DNA of 12,210 bases from JABEVB01 sp049965775 (GCA_049965775.1 JBMFVX010000094.1:1-12210); one strand, 5' to 3'. Positions 1-6,400 are shown, counted from the first letter of the stretch. Notes: generated by a model from the sequence alone, not told the origin. Numbers and translations: made by a program.

Positions 1-1
1 A

Positions 2-466
2 AAAAACGCAACCGTCCGAACCCGACAGTACCTTAGGCGTCGGTACTGATTGTCCAATTCCGGCTGAACCAAGACACCTGGCCCGCAGCGGATTGGCCTC
101 TATGTACCGCGACAACGTCACGAAGTACCCCGTTTCCTGAACCGCAAAGCTCTTGTACCGCCCCTGATACAGATGCCCGCTCGTTGAAGGGTAATGGACG
201 CGATACCGTTTCACATGCGTATTGGTAACCCAGGACATATAGGCCGCCAAGTCCCCATCCCCCTTGGGACGAAGCAGCAAATGCCAATGGTTGGGCATCA
301 GACAAAAGGCAATTACCTCCACCGCGACACGCTCTTTGGCCGCCACCAGCAGGTTGGTGAACGCCAGGTAGTCCCCCGGCTTACGGAAGACACGCATTCG
401 CCCATTCCCGCGATTGAGCACATGATACATTACGCCGCCTAAAGCGGCCCGTGCGGTTCTCGGCAT
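2..466 (-). pseudogene. Truncated REP-associated tyrosine transposase (copy 1), runs off left edge
   Basis: The first 130 codons match the intact RAYT at 5439-6116, starting at the same MPRTAR start and keeping the HWH metal-binding motif and the RYIEANP tyrosine. Homology stops abruptly at position 77. From there the reading frame stays open to the window edge but encodes about 25 unrelated residues (CLGSAGIGQSVPTP...). The copy therefore lacks the last ~95 residues, including the AT-hook-like GRPRK tail. Within the shared part there are 10 base differences: 4 are synonymous and 6 change the protein (for example R for H and V for L near residues 26-28). The sequence does not show whether a chimeric protein is made. 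A deletion or recombination remnant is the simplest reading. The family normally nicks and mobilises REP hairpins as single-stranded DNA. Confidence 0.8.
26..48. other. Hairpin in unique left-edge sequence
   Basis: CAGTACC and GGTACTG form a perfect 7-bp stem around a 9-base loop, inside the non-homologous tail of the truncated RAYT. On the minus strand it is followed by mixed sequence and then a T run at positions 6-1, too far away for a classical terminator. Its function is unknown. Confidence 0.35.
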
Positions 467-529
467 CGTCCAAAAGCCTAGCCCCGAACTCTCCATATGT
501 CAATAAAGGTGGATGTCACCTTTTCTGTT
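77..529. repeat. 453-bp direct repeat, left copy (partner 5727-6179)
   Basis: This stretch aligns without gaps to 5727-6179 at a constant offset of 5650 bases, with 10 mismatches by eye (about 98% identity). It covers the 5' part of the RAYT gene plus its upstream REP hairpin. The right break (529/6179) lies just outside the REP hairpin, as expected for an element end. The left break (77/5727) lies inside the gene, as expected for a secondary truncation. Confidence 0.9.
505..523. repeat. REP-type hairpin upstream of RAYT copy 1
   Basis: AAAGGTG and CACCTTT form a perfect 7-bp stem around the loop GATGT. It is identical to the hairpin at 6155-6173. It lies 39 bases upstream of the truncated RAYT start, where RAYT-linked REP sequences are expected. 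Confidence 0.75.
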
Positions 530-606
530 CTCCAACCAAAAGCCATTTCTTTTGGATTAAGCTCCGGTTTAGTTTTCAGAGCAGGACGTCCCTGCCACAG
601 AGGGTG
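530..606. other. Intergenic DNA with a 7-bp hairpin
   Basis: This sequence begins exactly where homology to the other RAYT copy ends. CCAAAAG (536-542) and CTTTTGG (549-555) form a perfect stem with a 6-base loop and no T tract after it. No coding signal was seen. Confidence 0.4.
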
Positions 607-636
607 TTAACAACGCCACATGCAGCAGTTTATAAT
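607..636 (+). promoter_or_regulatory. Strong sigma70-like promoter
   Basis: TTAACA (607-612, 5 of 6 to TTGACA) is separated by 18 bases from a perfect TATAAT (631-636). The expected transcript would start near 643. It would begin just before a small hairpin, CCGCT-ATAA-AGCGG (648-661). No plausible ORF follows directly. The next real gene on this strand starts at 1346, beyond the MITE-like element. The promoter could therefore drive a long leader for that gene or a non-coding RNA. Confidence 0.45.
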
Positions 637-681
637 AATAATGCAAGCCGCTATAAAGCGGTCGCTTATACGCACCATTTA

Positions 682-958
682 GAAGCTATCTCAAAAGGTA
701 TCGCGGCCGCGACGGCAGATTTTGTCAGCTCTAAACAAGGCGCGGCGACGAGGTTTATCAATGAAAAGTTGCGACCGGCCATCTCAACACCATGCGGAGT
801 CAAAAGGACAGCGTTCCAGAGGGTTGGGTTTACAGCAGCGCATCTGCGGGGTTTTTGGCCCTTGCAACGTCATCTTTCAGATATGGCTTCGGGCTTGGGC
901 CTTGCATCTGAGCCGCTGGGCACCCAACGCGGCTCCCGCTAACTTTTGAGATAGATTC
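682..958. mobile_element. MITE-like or internally deleted IS remnant, IS5-type ends
   Basis: The ends GAAGCTATCTCAAAAGGTA (682-700) and, on the opposite strand, GAATCTATCTCAAAAGTTA (958-940) match at 17 of 19 positions. The element is flanked on both sides by TTA (679-681 and 959-961), a 3-bp target duplication of the TNA kind known for some IS5-family subgroups. The 277-bp interior has no transposase ORF with recognisable motifs. It does contain the 12-bp palindrome TCGCGGCCGCGA at 701-712. The size and lack of a gene suggest a non-autonomous element that would need a transposase from elsewhere. The IS5 assignment rests on my recollection of end sequences and is tentative. Confidence 0.7.
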
Positions 959-961
959 TTA

Positions 962-1235
962 GGCCATTCAGACGTGATGAATCCCGATTATGGTTGCTGG
1001 GCACAGGACCCTATGTCCAAAGCTAAGCGGCATCGGTGGCTCCACGTTTCGGGCTGATAGCCCAAAGCAGACCACAGAGGTAATTGCCGCTACCTAAATC
1101 GCTGTCAAATGAGTTCACCTCCTGCCGCGCACGGCTTATAACGCTGCCAAGTTAATTTGTCGCGCTCTGAAACCGATATCGTGAGGGCTTGCACTAACCA
1201 GAGTACACGTGGGGCGCACGCTGCGGATACCAACG
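962..1235. other. Intergenic DNA upstream of the giant gene, no gene seen
   Basis: No ORF here has a plausible start, ribosome site or recognisable product. Two short hairpins are visible: GGGCT-GAT-AGCCC at 1051-1063, and AGGTA/TACCT at 1078-1095 with an 8-base loop. Nothing resembling a known riboswitch core was recognised. Confidence 0.5.
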
Positions 1236-1310
1236 GTGGCTGGCGCAGCCACAGAGTTGGAGTTGGGTACCGCAGTTGAATCATGGCGCGGAGTTGTATT
1301 GTCCGCGCCA
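1236..1310 (+). promoter_or_regulatory. Two strong hairpins in the 5' leader of the beta-helix/sulfotransferase gene
   Basis: GTGGCTG-GCG-CAGCCAC (1236-1252) is a perfect 7-bp stem with a 3-base loop. TGGCGCGGA (1284-1292) and TCCGCGCCA (1302-1310) form a perfect 9-bp GC-rich stem with a 9-base loop. Both lie within 110 bases upstream of the chosen start codon and end 19 bases before the GGGGAG ribosome site. Neither has a T run, so they are not simple terminators. They could stabilise the mRNA or control translation. The second stem overlaps the alternative upstream ATG (1283), which argues that this ATG is in the leader. Confidence 0.4.
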
Positions 1311-1345
1311 GTACGGCAGGCCTGGCATGGGGAGTAAAAACATTG

Positions 1346-4300
1346 ATGAACCTACGACAACTTTGGCGCAATGGGTTTTTGGTGTGGGTCACGCTGTTGG
1401 TCGGTTTGGCCGGAACTCCGGTGGCTGCAGCGGCTGATAGCACCGTGGTCACGTTCGTTAATGCAGCGCATGTTGGAGGGCGGCAAAATGGCCGAAGCTG
1501 GGCGACGGCGTTTGCCAGCCTGCAGCAGGCTCTTAAGAGCGGTGCGATGGCGCTATGGGTGGCGCGCGGCGTGTATACACCAGGCAACTCACATAAAGAT
1601 ACATTTCAGTTGCGGCCAGGTATGAAAATTTACGGCGGCTTTGTCGGCACCGAAACGGAGCTTAGCCAGCGCAATTGGACGGTGAACAAAACAATTTTAC
1701 AAGGTGATGGAGCCTATCACGTGGTCACGGGAGCCACGGGCGCATTGCTCGATGGTTTTATCGTTACGGGCGGCAACGCGCTGCGGCAGCGTCGCAGTGG
1801 GCGTGGTTCGGGGTCGCGCAGGGGCCGCAGTTCGGGTGGTCGAGGCGGCGCAGGCTTTGAGCGACCGGGTCCCTTTGGCGGTGGCTTTGGGCGCGGTTTT
1901 GGACCACCCGATCAATCTGGAGGCGGCCCGCCAAACCAGCAAGGTTTCGGAGGGCAAAGTTCAAGAGGCTCGGGCCAGGGACCACCCGTGCACACCACAC
2001 CTTGGGCAATTATGGATGGCCACGGCGCCGGCTGCGGCGGCGGTATGCTTAACTTTCGCGCTGCACCGGTCGTGCGAAACTGTATCTTCGAGAATAATCG
2101 GGCAGGCAAAGGCGGTGGCGTGTACAACATGACCAGCCGGTCTTTTCCGCCAAGGCGACGAGGCGGGGGCAACCGCGGCGATGTACCCGAGTTTATTAAC
2201 TGCACCTTTCGGGACAATTTTGCAGTTGGCCGGGGCGGTGGTGTGAGCAACGACCTCGGCACTGCACCGGTGTTTCTTAACTGCGTATTCGACCATAACC
2301 AAACACCGCAAAAAGGCGGCGGTATGTACAACGATTTTGGCTGCTCGCCCACGCTTATCAACTGCCTGTTTATCTCCAACAGTGCGCAAAGCGCAGCCGG
2401 CCTGGGCAACGATGGCGGTTCCTGCCCAATCGTCTGTTACTGCACATTTACCGGCAACCATGCGGTAGATTATGGCGCACCGATTTATGACGGCACCGGT
2501 CCCGTAAATGACCCCGTGCTTATAGATTGCCGCATCGCCGACAACACCTGTCAATGGTGCGATACAGGCATTTATAACTGGCACGACGATGAGCCGCAGA
2601 TTATTAATACCGGCTCGACTACGAGCGGCTACCAGCCCGGGCGTTTTAGCGCTGGCGAGCTTACGAGTTTGCTCGCGAGGCTCTCGCGCTACCGCACACG
2701 TCGCCGGCGCGTGCGTATGGTGCCCGCAGCTGCGGCCACAGGCTCGTCGAGTCGCATTGTGTACGTCAGCGCATCGCATGTTGTTGGTGGCTCTGGTTGC
2801 AGTTGGGGCGACGCGTACGCCTCGCTGACGGCGGCACTGCAAGATGCCGGCCGCGATGGCGCCCGCGTGTATGTGGCGGCGGGGGTGTATAAACTCTCCG
2901 GCAAGCGTACCGCGTCGTTTATGCTGCGGCCTGGCGTTCGCGTTTACGGCGGCTTTTCAGGTGTTGGCGACCAGCGCGATGTCACTCGCTACCAAACGGT
3001 ACTTGATGGCAACCATGCCTATCATGTTCTCATCGGAGCCAACGGCGCCATTCTTGACGGGCTTACGATTACGGGCGGTGATGCGGATGGCCCGGGTGAC
3101 AAAGGCCAGGGTGGCGGTCTGCTTGATTACCAGCGTGGGCCTCAGGGCCGACCCAAATCGTCGCGCATTGCCGGCTTTGCCATGCAAATTAACAACTGCA
3201 CTTTCACCGCGAACACTGCGCTCCAAGGCGGAGCTGTTTATAGCTACGATCTTGCCAAACCGATGTTTACTGATTGCCGCTTTTACCGCAATCATGCGGA
3301 CAACGGAGGCGCTGTTTATGATTGCGTGGGCGTAGAGTCGAGTTTCAAGCATTGCCGGTTTATTGGCAATGAGGCTGCATGGCGTGGCGGGGCGGTTTAT
3401 TTTGATTATGGTTCGCGCCCGCAGATGAGCGATTGCCTGTTTCAAGATAACCACAGCGGCGCTCATGGCGGGGCGATTTTCAGCGTGACACGGGCCGCTC
3501 AACTTGGCAACACTCTCGTGCGTCTGACGGACTGCCGATTCGATAATAATACCGCCAGAGGCTACGGCGGAGCGGCAAACTTTCATGACCTTTCAATTGC
3601 AATTGTTCAGGGTTGTGTGTTTGCGGGCAATCACGCCGGCCTGAAAGGTGCAGCGATCGCCGTCACCGACAATTCCACCCTGCAATCGCAGAATAATACC
3701 CTGGCCACCGGGGATATTTACCAGCAGCAGCCCACGTTTCGCGGGGGCGGCGCTTCGCGGCGCGAGGGCGGCCAAAGCCAAAGGCTCAGTACTGGCAGCC
3801 AAGGGCAGTCATCGCTATCGCAAGGTCGCGATACGGGTGGTCTAAAGATCAGCACCCCGGACGCCTTTAAGAGTTATACCCTTTTGTCTCCGTTAGGCTC
3901 GACATCGAGTTACCTGATTGATCAACAGGGGCGTATCGTGCACACCTGGCGCACCAATCACCGGCCGGGGCTGTCGGCTCGACTGCTGCCGAATGGCGAT
4001 TTGATTCGGTGTTGCGCTTTGGGACCCGACACGAGTCGCTATTTTCGTGGCGTGGGTGGCGCTGGTGGTTTGATTGAAGAGCTATCATGGCACAACAAAC
4101 TGGTGTGGCGATACCGCTTTGCCGACGACTTTGAAATTCAGAGTCATGATGTTGCGGTTATGCCCAACGGCGATGTACTGGTGCTGGCATGGCAGCGCAA
4201 AACACAAGCCCAGGCGATTGCCGCGGGGCGCGACCCGTCGCTCGTTACGAGCAAAGGCTTGTTTTCAGAGAGCATTGTGGAGATCAAACCAACGGGCCTT

Positions 4301-5320
4301 AATACCGGCAAGGTTGTATGGCGCTGGAACTTGTGGGACCACCTGGTGCAGCATTTTAATCCAAACAAGGCCAATTACGGCAACATCCGTGCGTTGGCGG
4401 GGCGGCTTAACCTTAACTATGTGCCACAGCGCGGTCCTGCTGCGCGTGGTGGTGCCGACTGGACACACTTTAACTCGATTGCCTACAATGCGCAACTTAA
4501 CCAGATTCTTATCAGCTCTCGCAACACGAGCGAAATCTATATTATTGATCACAGCACCACCACGCGTCAGGCGGCCGGCCACACAGGCGGACGCTGCGGC
4601 CACGGCGGAGATTTTTTATATCGTTGGGGCAACCCGGCGGTGTACGACTGCGGCAGCACTTCAGCCCGCAAGCTGTTTGTGCAGCACGATGCGAGTTGGA
4701 TTCCACCGGGGTTGCCGGGCGCGGGGCATATTCTTGTGTTTAACAATGGGATGGGGCGGCCCGACGGGTGGTATTCAACCGTAGATGAAATTGCACCGCC
4801 TCTGCTGAGCTCGGGCTGTTATGCGCATCAGTTTGGCAAGCCTTATGGGCCTTCGGCGCCGGTGTGGCGTTACAAGGCGGCAAAGCCATCATCGTTTTAT
4901 TCGAATCATCTGGGCAGCGCCCAGCGACTGGCCAATGGCAACACGCTGATTTGCTCGGGTCTGCCCGGCATCATATTTCAGGTGACACCGGCAGGAGCGG
5001 TGGTCTGGCAGTACAAAGATAACCTTGGCGGCGCTGGGCTGCAGAGGCGGGGCCGATCAGGCGGCGGCTTCGGCGGCGGTGGTGGCTTTGGGGGCGGCGG
5101 ATTTGGCGGCTTCGGCTTCGGTGGTGGCCGAGGCGGCATGCAGGCACGCCGGCCATTTTTTCGAGGCGGCAGACAGGGCGGCAAAGGTGGCGGCGGACTC
5201 GGTGGTGGCGGCAGCAGTTTGTTTGACGCCTTCTGCTACCCGCTCGACTATACCGCTTTTGAACATCGCACGCTTACCCCTATTACAAATGATTCTCCGT
5301 CAAATGTGCGCGCCAATTGA
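1346..5320 (+). CDS. Secreted fusion: two Pmp-like beta-helix modules plus arylsulfate sulfotransferase-like domain
   Basis: 1324 aa, counted from the ATG at 1346. That start gives a clean Sec signal peptide (MNLRQLWRNG, then FLVWVTLLVGLAG, cut after PVAAAA near residue 30) and follows GGGGAG by 11 bases. An in-frame ATG at 1283 would bury the signal. Residues ~35-420 and ~470-775 each begin with the same lead-in (SWATAFASLQ.AL / WGDAYASLTAAL, then YGGF, then LDG.x.TGG). Each continues as right-handed beta-helix rungs of ~27 residues with GGGVYN/GGAVYD turns and one NCxF-type cysteine per rung (C246, 286, 313, 340, 366, 395; C618, 644, 670, 697, 730, 757). Residues ~835-1310 resemble arylsulfate sulfotransferases: YLIDQQGRIVHTW, SHDVAVMPNGD (H934), DWTHFNSIAYN (H1041, N1043), SSR (R1059), QHDASW (H1114). 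That family transfers sulfate between phenolic groups through a sulfo-histidine. The role, acceptor and surface location are inferred. Confidence 0.85.
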   Translation: MNLRQLWRNGFLVWVTLLVGLAGTPVAAAADSTVVTFVNAAHVGGRQNGRSWATAFASLQQALKSGAMALWVARGVYTPGNSHKDTFQLRPGMKIYGGFVGTETELSQRNWTVNKTILQGDGAYHVVTGATGALLDGFIVTGGNALRQRRSGRGSGSRRGRSSGGRGGAGFERPGPFGGGFGRGFGPPDQSGGGPPNQQGFGGQSSRGSGQGPPVHTTPWAIMDGHGAGCGGGMLNFRAAPVVRNCIFENNRAGKGGGVYNMTSRSFPPRRRGGGNRGDVPEFINCTFRDNFAVGRGGGVSNDLGTAPVFLNCVFDHNQTPQKGGGMYNDFGCSPTLINCLFISNSAQSAAGLGNDGGSCPIVCYCTFTGNHAVDYGAPIYDGTGPVNDPVLIDCRIADNTCQWCDTGIYNWHDDEPQIINTGSTTSGYQPGRFSAGELTSLLARLSRYRTRRRRVRMVPAAAATGSSSRIVYVSASHVVGGSGCSWGDAYASLTAALQDAGRDGARVYVAAGVYKLSGKRTASFMLRPGVRVYGGFSGVGDQRDVTRYQTVLDGNHAYHVLIGANGAILDGLTITGGDADGPGDKGQGGGLLDYQRGPQGRPKSSRIAGFAMQINNCTFTANTALQGGAVYSYDLAKPMFTDCRFYRNHADNGGAVYDCVGVESSFKHCRFIGNEAAWRGGAVYFDYGSRPQMSDCLFQDNHSGAHGGAIFSVTRAAQLGNTLVRLTDCRFDNNTARGYGGAANFHDLSIAIVQGCVFAGNHAGLKGAAIAVTDNSTLQSQNNTLATGDIYQQQPTFRGGGASRREGGQSQRLSTGSQGQSSLSQGRDTGGLKISTPDAFKSYTLLSPLGSTSSYLIDQQGRIVHTWRTNHRPGLSARLLPNGDLIRCCALGPDTSRYFRGVGGAGGLIEELSWHNKLVWRYRFADDFEIQSHDVAVMPNGDVLVLAWQRKTQAQAIAAGRDPSLVTSKGLFSESIVEIKPTGLNTGKVVWRWNLWDHLVQHFNPNKANYGNIRALAGRLNLNYVPQRGPAARGGADWTHFNSIAYNAQLNQILISSRNTSEIYIIDHSTTTRQAAGHTGGRCGHGGDFLYRWGNPAVYDCGSTSARKLFVQHDASWIPPGLPGAGHILVFNNGMGRPDGWYSTVDEIAPPLLSSGCYAHQFGKPYGPSAPVWRYKAAKPSSFYSNHLGSAQRLANGNTLICSGLPGIIFQVTPAGAVVWQYKDNLGGAGLQRRGRSGGGFGGGGGFGGGGFGGFGFGGGRGGMQARRPFFRGGRQGGKGGGGLGGGGSSLFDAFCYPLDYTAFEHRTLTPITNDSPSNVRAN
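1781..1996 (+). repeat. Gly/Arg/Ser/Pro-rich insert in first beta-helix module
   Basis: This stretch encodes about 72 low-complexity residues (residues ~146-217 of the fusion protein, e.g. RRSGRGSGSRRGRSSGG, GPFGGGFGRGFG). They sit between the conserved VTGGNA lead-in and the first cysteine rung. The second module has only a short linker at the same place, so this is an insertion or expansion specific to module 1. It is probably a flexible, positively charged loop. Confidence 0.7.
3740..3841 (+). other. Low-complexity linker between beta-helix and sulfotransferase domains
   Basis: This encodes a Gly/Ser/Gln/Arg-rich hinge (GGGASRREGGQSQRLS..., residues ~799-832) joining the last beta-helix rung to the arylsulfotransferase-like part. 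It marks the fusion junction. Confidence 0.65.
5027..5215 (+). repeat. Gly/Phe-rich repeat inside the sulfotransferase C-terminus
   Basis: Tandem GGFGGGG-type codon repeats encode residues ~1228-1290. They fall between the final strand VVWQYKDN and the closing motif FDAFCYPLDYTAF. In arylsulfotransferase-like proteins these two motifs normally lie closer together (family knowledge, from memory). Repeat expansion by slippage is the likely origin. Confidence 0.65.
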
Positions 5321-5388
5321 TGCGGCGAGCAGGGTTTTTAAAGAGCGCACAAGCTCGATATTACAGGGTAGCTAGACTTTCGCACTTC

Positions 5389-5420
5389 GAGGACGCGAAA
5401 AGGTGAGGACGCAAAAAGGT
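5389..5420 (+). repeat. Two tandem 16-bp repeats next to the REP hairpin
   Basis: GAGGACGCGAAAAGGT and GAGGACGCAAAAAGGT lie head to tail with one mismatch. The second one runs into the left stem of the REP hairpin, so half of the REP stem plus an 8-base GAGGACGC tag is duplicated. TTTCGC (5378-5383) can also pair with GCGAAA (5395-5400). Confidence 0.65.
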
Positions 5421-5435
5421 GACATCCACCTTTTT
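5413..5435. repeat. REP hairpin downstream of RAYT; possible bidirectional terminator
   Basis: AAAAAGGTG and CACCTTTTT form a perfect 9-bp stem around the loop ACATC. The loop is the complement of the GATGT loop at 6155-6173, so the two hairpins are inverted copies. The A and T tracts on its flanks could let it end both the giant gene (plus strand) and the RAYT gene (minus strand). That terminator role is inferred. Confidence 0.75.
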
Positions 5436-5438
5436 CCA

Positions 5439-6116
5439 TCATACAGGCCCTTCAGCAGCAGCTTTCCGGGGCCGGCCACGGGGTCGTAATGTATATTCCA
5501 CACCCAGCTTTTCCGCCATCCTCTTCATCCATTCCCCATCACCCAAAGGGGAGCCTCGCTTGAGACTCTCGGCTACACCAGCCCGCTGGGCCGCTAACAC
5601 CGGCTCGTTGACCAACGCCCACCAATGCGCTGGCCGGGCGACCGGCCACGGGCTTAATAGCCCCCGTCTGAGTTGCTCCTGGCAGCCCAAACTCGACCAC
5701 GGCCACGCCTCGGCCTTCGGCACCAGCCTGGCCCGCAGCGGATTGGCCTCTATATACCGCGACAACGTCACGAAATACCCCGTTTCCTGAACCGCAAAGC
5801 TCTTGTACCGCCCCTGATACAGGTGCCCGCTCGTTGAAGGGTAATGGACCCGATACCGTTTCACATGCGTATTGGTAACCCAGGACATATAGGCCGCCAA
5901 GTCCCCATCCTCCTTGGGACGAAGCAGCAAATGCCAATGGTTGGGCATCAGACAAAAGGCAAATACCTCCACCGCGGCACGCTCTTTGGCCGCCACCAGC
6001 AGGTGGGTGAACGCCAGGTAGTCCCCCGGCTTATGGAAGAGACGCATTCGCCCATTCCCGCGATTGAGCACATGATACATTACGCCGCCTAAAGCGGCCC
6101 GTGCGGTTCTCGGCAT
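5439..6116 (-). CDS. REP-associated tyrosine transposase (RAYT, Y1/HUH superfamily), copy 2, intact
   Basis: 225 aa. The Y1 transposase fold is shown by YHVLNRGNGR (14-23), the HUH motif H60-W-H62 in LMPNHWHLLLRP, and the presumed catalytic tyrosine Y121 in RYIEANPLRA followed by AWPWSS. The C-terminus carries the planctomycete/proteobacterial-type extension ending in RPRGRPRK (211-218), an AT-hook-like DNA-binding tail. I chose the start MPRTAR because this is the usual start in the family. An ATG ten codons upstream (6146) is possible, but neither has a good ribosome site. RAYTs nick and join single-stranded DNA at REP hairpins, and such hairpins sit on both sides of this gene. It is probably a cellular or domesticated mobile gene with low expression. 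Confidence 0.92.
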   Translation of the reverse strand: MPRTARAALGGVMYHVLNRGNGRMRLFHKPGDYLAFTHLLVAAKERAAVEVFAFCLMPNHWHLLLRPKEDGDLAAYMSWVTNTHVKRYRVHYPSTSGHLYQGRYKSFAVQETGYFVTLSRYIEANPLRARLVPKAEAWPWSSLGCQEQLRRGLLSPWPVARPAHWWALVNEPVLAAQRAGVAESLKRGSPLGDGEWMKRMAEKLGVEYTLRPRGRPRKAAAEGPV

Positions 6117-6179
6117 CGTCCAAAAGCCTAGCCCCGAACTCTCCATATGTCAATAAAGGTGGATGTCACCTTTTCTGTT
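5727..6179. repeat. 453-bp direct repeat, right copy (partner 77-529)
   Basis: This is the right partner of the direct repeat at 77-529, with 10 mismatches and no gaps. The two copies lie 5650 bases apart in the same orientation and enclose the giant secreted-protein gene and the MITE-like element. Recombination between them would delete that segment. Confidence 0.9.
6155..6173. repeat. REP hairpin upstream of intact RAYT
   Basis: AAAGGTG-GATGT-CACCTTT is identical to 505-523 and is the inverted partner of 5413-5435. It lies 38 bases upstream of the RAYT start, in the region where the promoter and any autoregulatory binding would be. Confidence 0.75.
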
Positions 6180-6180
6180 A

Positions 6181-6400
6181 CCCTCACCTGCTCTCGCGGC
6201 ACAGCCGCGCGGCCAAGGTCAAAAGTCTGCATAAGCTGGCACAGGTCCCACCCATAGCCTCAGCGGCTTTTAATGCCTCGCCGCTCATGGCAGGCAGTCC
6301 TGCGAGACCTTATGTTAGAACCTGCCATATCTAAACACCTGCCACTGCAGGCGTTTGCGCAAAGTGCGCTACCCGATTACGCAAAGCGCCCTCATTTTTC
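6181..6400. other. Hairpin-rich intergenic DNA upstream of the GH127 gene
   Basis: No gene was seen. Perfect stems include CGCGGC-ACA-GCCGCG (6195-6209), AGCGGC/GCCGCT (6262-6285, 12-base loop), GCAGG-CAGT-CCTGC (6290-6303), CCTGC-CACT-GCAGG (6338-6351) and GCGCA-AAG-TGCGC (6357-6369). The third and fourth stems use the same complementary words, so alternative pairings between them are possible. An in-frame ATG at 6355 extends the GH127 ORF but would hide the Tat signal, so it is not used. Confidence 0.45.

Larger units (their letters stand above)
5413..6173. mobile_element. REP-RAYT unit (REPIN-like pair enclosing its transposase gene)
   Basis: An intact RAYT gene lies between two inverted copies of the same REP hairpin (5413-5435 and 6155-6173). 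This is the typical arrangement of a RAYT with its cognate REP/REPIN sequences. A second, truncated copy with the same upstream hairpin lies at 77-529, in the same orientation. The remaining 5321-5388 DNA before it holds no gene and only a 4-bp GAGC/GCTC stem. Confidence 0.75.

Noticed and set aside
451..942. 163-codon plus-strand ORF
   Set aside because: It runs through the RAYT upstream region, the REP hairpin, the promoter and the MITE-like element. It has no ribosome site and no recognisable protein pattern.
1021..1140. Possible riboswitch in the region before the giant gene
   Set aside because: Several short stems are present, but no conserved core of a known riboswitch class could be recognised.
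1283..1345. Upstream ATG extending the giant protein by 21 residues
   Set aside because: It would place charged residues before the signal peptide, it overlaps a perfect 9-bp hairpin, and it lacks a ribosome site. The ATG at 1346 has one.
1781..1996. Gly-rich tract as a possible CRISPR or DNA repeat array
   Set aside because: The periodicity is codon-level (Gly/Arg/Phe) and in frame with the protein. There are no regular spacers.
1961..2842. Long minus-strand ORFs opposite the giant gene
   Set aside because: They are composition-driven shadows of the repetitive GC-rich coding sequence. Their proteins are low-complexity with no known motif.
5539..5955. Minus-strand ORF MSDAQPLAFAASSQ..., also seen at 33-305
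   Set aside because: It lies in another frame of the RAYT gene. Its recurrence only reflects the DNA identity of the two copies.
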